A stretch of DNA of 64,000 bases from Eleftheria terrae (GTDB lineage: Bacteria > Pseudomonadota > Gammaproteobacteria > Burkholderiales > Burkholderiaceae_C), in assembly GCF_030419005.1 (NCBI RefSeq), contig NZ_CP106952.1, positions 682,001 to 746,000 of the forward strand. The letters are read 5' to 3'. Under the pieces are notes generated by a model. It saw nothing but the letters and a program-made list of their open reading frames with translations. It ran no database searches and had not been told where the DNA came from. The translations under genes were made by a program, and so were the position numbers. Shown one piece after another: positions 18,101-28,388 of this stretch (its first letter is position 1; each line of letters begins with the position of its first letter).

Positions 18101-21100
18101 CGAGGCTGGCGGCGCCGCCGCACCGGGCGTGGATGCCCGCGCCCTGCGCGCCCATGCGCTGGCCAGCCTGCCCGAGCACATGGTGCCGGCCGCCTACGTG
18201 GCGCTGCCGGCCTGGCCGCTGTCGCCCAACGGCAAGCTCGACCGGGCCGCGCTGCCGGCGCCGCAGGCCGAGGCGCTGGTGTCGCGCGGCGACGAGCCGG
18301 CGCAGGGTCCGGTCGAGTGCGCGCTGGCGGCCCTCTGGTGCGAGGTGCTGCAACTGCCGCGGGTGGGCCGGCACGACAACTTCTTCGAGCTGGGCGGCCA
18401 TTCGCTGCTCGCCATCACGCTGATCGAGCGCATGCGTCGCGCCGGCCTCGATGCCGATGTGCGCACGCTGTTCGCCGCGCCGACGCTGCAGGCCCTGGCC
18501 GCCGCGGTGGGACAGGGCGCGCCGCGGGTGGCGGTGCCGCCGAACGGCATCCCGGCCGGCTGCAGCCGCATCACGCCGGAGATGCTGCCGCTGCTGTCGT
18601 TGGCGCCACAGGAGATCGAGCGCATCGTGGCCGCCGTGCCCGGCGGCGCCGCCAACGTGCAGGACATCTATCCGCTGGCGCCGATGCAGGAAGGCATCCT
18701 CTTCCATCACCTGATGGAGACCGAAGGCGACGTCTACCTGACCCCGGCGCTCTACCGCTTCGACAGCCGGGCGCGGGTGGACGCCTACCTGCAGGCGCTG
18801 CAGGCCGTCATCGACCGGCACGACATCCTGCGCACCGCGGTGCACTGGAAGGACATCGGCGAGCCGGTGCAGGTGGTCTGGCGCCGCGCGCCCATGCCGG
18901 TGCAGGAGGTGGTGCTCGACCCCGCCGACGGCGACGTCGCGATGCAGCTGCTGCAGCGCCACCATCCGGCGCACTACCGCATCGACGTCGGCCAGGCGCC
19001 GCTGGTCCGCACCTTCATCGCCCTGGATGGCAGCGATGGCCGCTGGGCGGTGCTGCAGCTGTTCCAGCACCTGGCCATCGACCACACCACGCTGGACCTG
19101 GTGCGCCACGAGATCCAGGACCACCTGCTCGGCCAGCAGCAGGCGCTGCCGGCGCCGCTGCCGTTCCGCAACTTCGTCGCGCAGGCGCGGCTGGGCGTCA
19201 CCCGCGAGGAGCACGAGGCCTTCTTCCGCGGCATGCTGGCCGATGTCGACACCCCCACCACGCCGTTTGGCATGAGCAACGTGCTCGGCGATGGACGGGC
19301 CGTCGCCGAGGCCCGCCAGGCGCTCGATGCCGCGCTGGCGCGCCGCCTGCGCCAGGCCGCCCGGGCGTTGCAGGTGAGCGCGGCCAGCGTCTGCCACCTG
19401 GCCTGGGGCCTGGTGCTGGCCCGGCTGTGCGGGCGCGAGGACGTGGTGTTCGGCACGCTGCTGTTCGGCCGCATGGAGGCGGGCGAGGGCGCCGACCAGG
19501 TGCTGGGCCTCTTCCTCAACACGCTGCCGGTGCGGGTGCGCGTGGACGAGGCTGGCGCCCGCGACGCGGTGCAGCAGGTGCACCGCCTGCTGGCGCAGCT
19601 GCTGCGCCACGAGCATGCGCCGCTGGCGCTGGCGCAGCGCTGCAGCGCGGTGGCGGCGCCCGCGCCGCTGTTCAGCAGCCTGCTCAACTACCGGCACAGT
19701 GCGCAGCCCGCCGCCATCCCGGCCGCGGAGCTGCAACAGGCCTGGGACGGCATCGAGCCGGTGGCCGGTGAGGAGCGCACCAACTACCCATTGGGCCTGT
19801 CGGTGGACGACCTGGGCCAGGACTTCCTGCTGACCGCCCAGGTGCAGTCGCCCATCGAGCCGCAGCGCATCTGCGCCTTCATGGAGACGGCGCTGCAGGC
19901 GCTGCTCGATGCGCTGGAGCAGGCGCCGGCCACGCCGGTGCGCCAGCTCGACGTGATGCCGGCCCACGAGACCCGCCGGCTGCTGCAAGACTGGAACGAC
20001 ACCCGCCGAGAGGAGCCCGAGGCACTGTGCCTGCACGAGCTGGTGGCCGCCCAGGCTGCCGCCACCCCGCAGGCGCTCGCCGTGGTTCAGGAAGGCCGAC
20101 AGCTCAGCTATGCCGAGCTGGACCAGCGCGCCGACCGGCTGGCGCACGCGCTGCGCCGGCTGGGCGCCGGGCCCGACGCGCGTGTGGCGGTCTGCATGGA
20201 GCGCAGCCCGGAACTGGTGGTCGTGCTGCTGGCCGTGCTCAAGGCCGGCGCCGCCTATGTGCCGCTGGACCCGGCCCATCCGCTGGAGCGCTTGGCCGAG
20301 ATGTGCGCCGACTGCCGCCCGGTGGCGGTGCTGGTGCAGGCCGCGCTGGCCGAGGCGCTGCGCCAGGCGCTGGCCGACGGCCCGGCCGCCACGGTGCCGC
20401 TGCAGGTGGCGGAAGAGGCGCTGCAGGCGGTGCCGCCCGGCACCGCGCCGCTGCCTCGCGCGGTGGTCGGCGTGCGGCCGCATCACCTCGCCTATGTCAT
20501 CTACACCTCCGGCTCCACCGGCCGCCCCAAGGGCGTGATGGTGGAGCACCGCAGCATCTGCAACGAGGTGCAGGCGCTGCGGCGCCGCTACGGCACCGGC
20601 CCGGGCGACCGGGTGCTCGGTTTCGTCTCGGTGGGCTTCGACGTGGCGGTGGAGGACATCTTCGGCACGCTGGTGGCCGGCGCCACGCTGGTGCTGCGCA
20701 GCGAGGCCTGGATGGCTGGCGCGCGCCGCTTCTGGGCGCTGTGCGGCGAGCACCGCATCACCGCCCTCAACCTGCCCAGCCCGTTGTGGAGCCAGCTGGC
20801 CCAGGAGGAGGGCGGCGAGCTGCCGGCCTGCCTGCAGCGCGTCACGGTGGGTGGCGAGCGCCTGTCGGCCCGCCATGTGGCGGACTGGTTCGCCCGGCCC
20901 GGCCACCGGCCGCGCCTGTCAACGCCTATGGCCCGACCGAGGCGGCCGTCTGCACCACGCTGCACGAATGCGCCGCGCAGCCCGAGGCCGACCCGCCGGT
21001 GGGCCGGCCGATCGACAATGTGCGCATCTACGTGCTGGACGCGCGGCGCCGGCCGGTGCCGGTGGGGGTCGAGGGCGAGCTGTACATCGGCGGCGTGGGG

Positions 21101-24100
21101 GTGGCCCGTGGCTACCTGGATCGCCCCGAGCTGACCGCCGAGCGCTTCGTGCGCGACCCCTTCAGCGACGAGCCGGGCGCCCGGCTCTACCGCACCGGCG
21201 ACCTGGCGCGCTGGCTGCCCGCGGGCGAGCTGGACTTCCTCGGCCGCAACGACCACCAGGTGAAGATCCGCGGCTTCCGCATCGAGCCCGGCGAGATCGA
21301 GGCGCGGCTGGTGCAGCACCCCGCGGTGCGCGACGCGGTGGTGCTGGCCCGCGAGGACCGGCCGGGCGACAAGCGCCTGGTGGCGTACTACACCGTCGCG
21401 CCCGGCCAGCCGGCGCCGACGGCCGAGGCCCTGCGCGCGCACCTGGCCGCCACGCTGCCCGAGCACATGCTGCCGGCGGCCAGCGTCGAGCTGCCGGCGC
21501 TGCCGCTCGGCCCCAACGGCAAGCTCGACCGCCGCGCCCTGCCGGCGCCGCAGGACGGGCCGGCGGCCGGGCGCGCCTGGGAGGCGCCGGTGGGCGACAT
21601 CGAGACCACGCTGGCCCGCCTGTGGAGCGAGCTGCTGCAGGTCGAGCGCGTCGGCCGGCAGGATGACTTCTTCCAGCTCGGCGGGCATTCGCTGCTGGCG
21701 GTGCGGCTGGCTTCCCGGCTGCGGGTGGCGCTGGGCGTGGAGCTGGGCCTGGCCGAGCTGTTCGCACGTCCGACGCTGGCCGGCCTGGCGCAGGCGGTGG
21801 AGGCAGCGGCCCGCAGCGAGCTGCCGCCCATCGCGCCCGGCGAGGCGGAGCGCGCCGGCGGGCCGCTGGCCCTGTCCTTTGCGCAGCAGCGCCTGTGGTT
21901 CCTGGCGCAGATGGACAAGGCCAGCCAGGCCTATCACATGCCGCTGGGCCTGCGCTTGAGCGGACCGCTGGACGGGGTGGCGCTGCGTGGCGCGCTGGAC
22001 CGCATCGTGGCCCGGCATGCGGCCTTGCGCACCCGCTTCGTGCGGCACGAGGGCACCCCGGCGCAGGAGATCGCGCCGCCGGACACGGGCTTTGCCCTGC
22101 AGGTGCTGGACCTGCGCGGCCACCCGCAGGCCGAGGTGCGCCTGCAGGCCGAGATCGAGCACGAGGCCCAGGCCCCGTTCGATCTGGAGCGCGGGCCGCT
22201 GGCGCGCGGGCGCCTGCTGGTGCTCGGCGAGGCCGACCATGTGCTGCTGCTGACCCTGCACCACATCGTGTCCGACGGCTGGTCCATGGGCGTGCTGACG
22301 CACGAGCTGGAGCAGCTGTACGCCCACCTGCGCCGCGGCGCGCCCGACCCGCTGCCGGCGCTGCCGCTGCAATACGCCGACTACGCCGCCTGGCAGCGGC
22401 GCTGGCTGGCCGGCACGGTGCTGCAGGCCCAGACCGCCTATTGGCAGCGCACCCTGCAGGGCGCGCCGGTGCGCCTGGAGCTGCCCACCGACCGGCCGCG
22501 CCCGCCCGAGCAGGACCACGCCGGCGCCGAGATCGGCTTCGAGCTGGATGCCGGGCTCACGGCCGGCCTGAAGGCCCTGGCCCAGCGCCATGGCGCCACG
22601 CTGTTCATGACGCTGCTGGCGGGCTGGGCGGTGGTGCTGGCGCGGCTGTCGGGGCAGGACGACCTGGTCATCGGCACGCCGGTGGCCAACCGCCAGCGCG
22701 CCGAGCTGGAGCCGCTGATCGGCTTTTTCGTCAACACCCTGGCCTTGCGCCTGGACCTGTCCGGCGAGCCCAGCGTGGCCGACTTCCTGCAGCGGGTGAA
22801 GACCCGCGCGCTGGAGGCGCAGCAGCACCAGGACCTGCCTTTCGAGCAAGTGGTGGACATCGTCAAGCCGCCGCGCAGCCTGTCGCACAGCCCGCTGTTC
22901 CAGGCCCTGTTCAGCTGGCACAAGCAGCCCGAGCGCCACTTCGCGCTGGACGGCCTGCAGGCCCGGCCGGTGGGCGCGGCCCATGCCACCGCGCAGTTCG
23001 ACGTCACGCTCAACCTGGTGGACGCGGGCGACCGCATCGTTGGCGCGCTGGAGTACGCCACCGCGCTGTTCGACGCCGCCACCATCGAGCGCCACCTGGC
23101 CCACCTGCGGCAGGCCTATGCCGCCATGGCGGCGGACGAGGGCCAGGCCGTCGCCCGCCTGCCGCTGCTGTCCACCGCCGAGCGCGGCCAGCTGCTCGAC
23201 GGCTGGAACGACACCGCCTGCGACCTGCCGCCGCCGCACGGCCTGCACCAGCACTTCGAGGCCCAGGCCGCCCGCACGCCGCAGGCGCCCGCGCTGCGCT
23301 GGCGTGACGTCACCCTCAGCTATGACGAGCTGAACCGCGAGGCCAACCAGCTGGCCCACCACCTGCGCGCGCTGGGCCTCCAGCCCGACGACCGGGTGGC
23401 TGTTTGCGTCGAGCGCAGCCCCGAGATGGTGGTGGGCCTGCTCGCCATCCTGAAGGCCGGCGGCGCCTATGTGCCGCTGGACCCCGGCTACCCGCCCGAG
23501 CGCCTGGCCTACATGTGCGAGGACAGCGCGCCGGTGGCGGTGCTGGTGGACGGCCAGGCCAGTGCGGCGGTGGACGCCGCCATCCGCCAGGCGCTGGCCC
23601 GGCAGGGCCGCAAGGTGCCGGTGATCGACCTGCAGCTGGACGCACGGCGCTGGAGCCGCCGGCCCGAGGACAACCCCGACCCCGCTGCCGTCGGCCTGCA
23701 CGGCGGGCACCTGGCCTATGTGATCTATACGTCCGGCTCCACCGGCGTGCCCAAGGGCGTGATGATCGAGCACCGCGGCCTGGCCAACTACCTCGCCTGG
23801 GCGGTGCGCACCTATGCGCCGCAGGGCGGCGCGGTGGTGTCGTCCTCGCTGTCCTTCGATGCCACCGTGACCAGCCTGTGGACGCCGTTGATGTGCGGCG
23901 GCTGCGTGCAGCTGCTGCCCGAGCGGCAGGAGCTGGACGCGCTGGAGGCGCTGGTGCAGCAGCCGTCGGGCTGCGGCCTGGTGAAGATCACGCCGGCCCA
24001 CCTCGACGCCCTCGGCCAGCGCCTGCTGGCCGAAGGTGGCCGCAGCCATGTGGACGTGTTCGTCATCGGCGGCGAGGCGCTGTCACCGGCCACCGTGGCG

Positions 24101-27100
24101 CTGTGGCAGCGGCTGCAGCCCGGTGTGCGGCTGATCAACGAATACGGGCCGACCGAAACGGTGGTGGGCTGCGTGGTGCACGAGATGACCGCGCCGGTGA
24201 GCGGCTCGTGCGCGGTGCCCATCGGCCGGCCGATCGCCAACACCCGCATCTACCTGCTGGACCGCCTGGGCCAGCCGGTGCCGGTGGGCGTGATCGGCGA
24301 GATGCACATCGGCGGCGCCGGCGTGGCGCGCGGCTACCTGAGACGGCCGGAGCTGACGGCCGAGCGCTTCCTGCACGACCCCTTTGCCGGCGACCCGGCG
24401 GCCCGCATGTACAAGACCGGCGACCTGGCCCGCTGGCTGCCGGACGGCACGCTGGAGTACCTGGGCCGCAACGACTTCCAGGTGAAGATCCGCGGCTTCC
24501 GCATCGAGCCGGGCGAGATCGAGGCCCGCCTGCTGCAGCACCCGGCGGTGCGCGAGGCGGCCGTGCTGGTGCACGAGGAGCGGCCCGGCGACAAGCGGCT
24601 GCTGGCCTACTACACGGTGCACGCCGGCCAGCAGGTGGAGGCGGCCGGGCTGCGCGAGCATGCGGCCGCCGGCCTGCCCGAGTACATGGTGCCGGCCGCC
24701 TGGGTGATGCTGGACGCACTGCCGCTGACGGCCAATGGCAAGCTCGACCGCGCCGCGCTGCCGGCGCCGGGGGCGCAAGCCGCGGCCCGCCCCTGGGAGC
24801 CGCCGCAGGGCGAGGTCGAGGGCGCGCTGGCCGCCATCTGGGCCGAGGTGCTGCAGGTCGAGCGCATCGGCCGGCATGACGACTTCTTCGAGCTGGGCGG
24901 GCATTCGCTGCTGGCGGTGAAGGTGGCGTCGCTGATGCGCCGCCAGGGCCTGCATGCCGATGTCGGCGCCCTGTTTGCCTCGCCCACGCTGGCTGCGTTG
25001 GCCGCCTCGGTGGGCGGCGAGGACCGGCAGGTGGTGGTGCCGGCCCAGCGCATCGCGCCCGGCTGCCAGGCCATCACGCCAGAGCTGCTGCCGCTGGTCT
25101 CGCTGAGCCAGGCCGACATCGACCGCATCGTGGCTGCGGTGCCCGGCGGCGCGGCCAATGTGCAGGACATCTATCCGCTCGCGCCGCTGCAGGAGGGCAT
25201 CCTCTTCCACCACCTGATGGCCAGCGAAGGCGACGTGTACCTGACCCCGGCGCTGTTCGCCTTCGACCGCCGCGAGCGGCTCGACGCCTACCTGCAGGCC
25301 ATGCAGGCGGTGATCGACCGGCACGACATCCTGCGCACCGCAGTGCAGTGGGCCGGCCTGCCCGAGCCGGTGCAGGTGGTGTGGCGCCGGGCGCCGCTGG
25401 GCATCGAGGAAGTGGTGCTCGACGCGGCGGCCGGCGACGCGGCCCGGCAGCTGCGCGAGCGCATCGACCCGCGCCGCTGGCGGCTGGACGTGCGCAGCGC
25501 CCCGCTGATGCGGGTGTTCATCGCACACGACGCGGCCCGCGACCGCTGGCTGGCCCTGTGGCTGCTGCACCACCTGGCGGCCGACCACACCACGCTGGAC
25601 GTGATGCACCAGGAGATCCAGGCCCACCTGCTGGGCCGCACCGACCGGCTGCCGGCGCCGCTGCCCTTCCGCAACTTCGTGGCCCAGGCGCGCCATGGCG
25701 TGAGCCGCGAGGCGCACGAGGCCTTCTTCCGCGAGATGCTGGGCGACGTGGAGGAGCCGACCGCGCCCTTCGAGCTGTCGGACGTGCAGGGCGAGGGCCG
25801 CGACGTGGCCGAGGCCAGCCGGCTGCTCGATGCAACGCTGGCTGCCCGGCTGCGTGAGACGGCCCGCACGCTGGGCCTGAGCGCCGCCAGCCTGGTGCAC
25901 CAGGCATGGGCCCATGTGCTGGCGCGCATCTGCGGGCGGCCGGACGTGGTGTTCGGCACCGTGCTGTTTGGCCGCATGCAGGGCGGCGAGGGCGCCGAGC
26001 GGGTGCTGGGGCTCTTCCTCAACACCCTGCCGCTGCGGGTGCGCTTTGGTGACGACGGTGTGCTGGCCGCGGTGCGCCGCACCCACGGCCTGATGGCCCG
26101 GCTGCTGCGACACGAGCATGCGCCCCTGGCGCTGGCCCAGCGCTGCAGCTCGGTGCCGGCCGCGACGCCGCTGTTCACCGCCCTGTTGAACTACCGGCAT
26201 GGTGCCGACCTGGGGTCCGCCCCGCCGTCGGCCGAGGAGCTGGCGCAGGCCTGGTCGGGCATCGAGTTCCTCGGTGCCCAGGAGCGCACCAACTACCCGC
26301 TGATGCTGTCGGTGGACGACCTGGGCGAGGGCTTCCTGGTCGGCGCCCAGGTGCGCTCGCCGCTGGACCCGCAGCGCCTCTGCGCCTTCATGGAAAGCGC
26401 GCTGCAGCAGCTGGTGGACGCCCTGCAGCACGAGCCCTCGCGGCCGGCCCGCAGCCTGGACGTGCTGCCGGCCGCCGAGCGGCGACAGCTGCTGCAGGAG
26501 TGGAACCAGACGCAGGCGGCCTACCCGAGGCAGCAGAGCCTGCACGGCCTCATCGAGGCGCAGGCGCGGCGCACGCCGCAGGCGGTGGCGCTGGTGCACG
26601 GCAGCCGATCGCTGAGCTACGCGGCGCTGGACGAGCAGGCGGGCCGGCTGGCCACGCAGCTGCGGCGGCTGGGCGTGCAGGCGGGCGAGCGGGTGGCGAT
26701 CTGCGTGGAGCGGGGCGTGGAGATGGTGGTGGGGCTGCTGGCGGTGCTGAAGGCCGGGGCGGCCTATGTGCCGCTGGACCCGGCCTACCCGGCCGAGCGG
26801 CTGCAGTGGATGTGCGAGGACAGCCGGCCGCGGGTGCTGCTGACGCAGGCCACGGTGGCCGAGGGGCTGAGGCGGCAGGTGCAGGCGGTGCTGCCGCAGG
26901 ACGCGACGGTGCTGGACCTGCAGGCGGACGCCGGGCGCTGGGCCGAAGCGCCGGTGCTGGTGGCCGGGCCGCTGGAGCCCGAGGCGCTGGCCTACGTGAT
27001 CTACACCTCCGGCTCCACCGGGCGGCCCAAGGGCGTGATGGTGCGCCACCGCGGGGTGGTGAACCTGCTGTGGTCGATGCGCGAGGCGCTGCAGGTGCAG

Positions 27101-28351
27101 CAGCAGGACCGGGTGCTGGCGCTGACGACGCTGGCCTTCGACATCGCGGCGCTGGAGCTGTACCTGCCGCTGGTGAGCGGGGGGCGCTGCGTGGTGCTGG
27201 ACAGCGCGCAGGCGGGCGACGCGCAGGCGCTGGCCGAGGTGGTGGAGCAGGCCGGGGTGACGCTGATGCAGGCGACGCCGGCGACCTGGCGGCTGCTGCT
27301 GGACAGCGGCTGGAGCGGGTCGGCGGGGTTGAAGGCGCTGTGCGGGGGCGAGGCGCTGGAGCGGGCCCTGGCGCAGCGGCTGCTGGCGCGGGTGGGGCAG
27401 CTGTGGAACGTGTACGGGCCGACGGAGACGACGATCTGGTCGACCGCGCAGCGGGTGCAGGCTGGCGGCGAGGGCGGGGTGCACGAGGCCATCGGGCGGC
27501 CGCTGGCGAACACGCAGGTGTATGTGCTGGACGGGCAGGGCGAGCCGGTGCCGCGGGGTGCCAGCGGCGAGCTGTACATCGGCGGCGACGGCGTGGCGCA
27601 GGGCTACTGGGGCCGGGAAGAGCTGACGCAGGAGCGCTTCGTGGCGGACCGCTTCGGCGGCGTGGCCGGGGCGAGGCTGTACCGCACCGGGGACCTGGTG
27701 CGCTGGCGTGCGGACGGGGTGCTGGAGTTCCTGGGGCGCAACGACCACCAGGTGAAGCTGCGGGGCTACCGCATCGAGCTGGGGGAGATCGAGGCGCGGC
27801 TGGCGCAGCACCCGGGCGTGAAGCAGGCGGTGGTGGTGGCGCGCGAGGACAGTCCCGGGGAGCGGCGACTGGTGGCGTACCACACGGCGGCGGGGTCGCA
27901 GGCGGTGGCGGCGCAGGTGCTGCGGGAGCATGTGGCGGCGGCGCTGCCGGCGTACATGGTGCCGGCGGCGTATGTGGCGCTGGCGGTGCTGCCGCAGACG
28001 CCCAACGGCAAGCTGGACCGGCGTGCGCTGCCGGCGCCGGAGGGCGAGGCCTATGTGAGGCAGGCCTACGAGGCGCCGCAGGGCGAGCTGGAGCAGGCGC
28101 TGGCGGGCCTGTGGGCCGGGCTGCTGCAGCAGCCACGCATCGGCCGGCATGACAACTTCTTCGACCTCGGCGGGCATTCCCTGCTGGCGACCCAGCTGAT
28201 GGTGCGCGTCCAGCAGGAGATGGACATCGAGATCCCGATACCCACGCTGTTCAGCGCGCCGACGCTGGCCGCCTTTGCCGAGGCGGTGGTCGACGCCCGG
28301 CTGGCGACCTTCGCCGACGACGACCTGGAAGCACTGGTCGCCCGCCTCTGA
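15015..28351 (+). CDS. Non-ribosomal peptide synthetase, modules 6-9 (one-base frameshift in module 7)
   Basis: Starts at GTG 15015, overlapping the previous stop. The first 55 or so residues resemble a TubC-type N-terminal docking domain. Order: docking, E/C, A6, PCP (Ser 18402), E/C, A7, PCP (Ser 21689), C (HHIVSDG at 22259), A8, PCP (Ser 24905), E/C, A9, PCP (Ser 28178), and a short acidic tail ending DDLEALVARL. The frame-3 reading continues only to 20918; from there the matching protein is in frame 2 up to the stop at 28349-28351. With one base added the gene has exactly 4446 codons. As written, translation would end at 21134, within A7, and modules 8-9 would be lost. Everything after the shift is intact and typical, so a sequence error or a very recent mutation is likelier than decay. 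Confidence 0.93.
15330..18500 (+). other. Module 6: E/C-A-PCP, substrate unassigned
   Basis: E/C motif HHLMSSTGD starts at 15387; the core is NHHLCGDH. The A pocket reads D-L-K-N-V-G-S-D-V-K, which I cannot assign. Core A3 is slightly unusual (TSGSTGRPKAA). Carrier Ser is at 18402. Another E/C follows, so the residue is predicted D. Confidence 0.7.
18640..21800 (+). other. Module 7: E/C-A-PCP, frameshifted, substrate unassigned
   Basis: E/C motif HHLMETEGD starts at 18705. Its core motif reads QHLAIDH (19065-19085), Gln replacing the first His while the catalytic second His stays. The A pocket, read across the frameshift, is D-V-E-N-T-G-A-V-C-K; acidic Glu at 239 groups it with modules 10 and 11. 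The carrier motif is FFQLGGHSL with Ser at 21689. An ordinary C domain follows, so the residue is predicted L. Confidence 0.65.
20911..20930 (+). other. One-base frameshift in A7
   Basis: The frame-3 reading gives RPRL then STPMARP. The frame-2 reading from 20918 gives VNAYGPTEAAV, the conserved A5 core. Homologous domains in this window read L-(V/L/I)-N-(A/S)-YGPTE here, so one base is missing beside CTG/TCAAC at 20918-20919; an added G would restore CTG-GTC-AAC. There is no slippery heptamer that would suggest programmed shifting. Confidence 0.9.
21870..25010 (+). other. Module 8: C-A-PCP, Asn-like
   Basis: An ordinary condensation domain (LSFAQQRLWFLAQMD, HHIVSDG at 22259-22279). The A pocket reads D-A-T-K-V-G-E-V-G-K, close to DLTKLGEVGK for Asn (the Asp codes have His at position 322). 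Carrier Ser is at 24905. An E/C domain follows, so D-Asn is predicted. Confidence 0.7.
25140..28270 (+). other. Module 9: E/C-A-PCP, Gly
   Basis: E/C motif HHLMASEGD starts at 25208; the core is HHLAADH at 25568. The A pocket reads D-I-L-Q-L-G-V-I-W-K, one change from the Gly code DILQLGLIWK. Carrier Ser is at 28178. The next module has an ordinary C domain, as expected after achiral Gly. The A-PCP part is almost identical to module 13. Confidence 0.8.
26463..28186 (+). repeat. Gly A-PCP block, copy 1 (1724 bp)
   Basis: Almost base-for-base the same as 39577-41300 at a constant offset of 13114. It starts at TGCTGCCGGCCGCCGAG just before the A domain and ends at the CTGCTG after the carrier Ser. 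I see only a handful of differences, for example GCGGTGGCG against TCGGTGGCG and GCGGACGCC against GGGGATGCC. Direct orientation. Confidence 0.95.
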
Positions 28352-28388
28352 GCGCCGCGGCCCACCCATCGAAGCCCCTGACGAAGCC

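Noticed and set aside
20911..20930. Programmed ribosomal frameshift in the second synthetase
   Set aside because: No slippery heptamer or clear downstream structure is seen, and a single added base restores the conserved core exactly.
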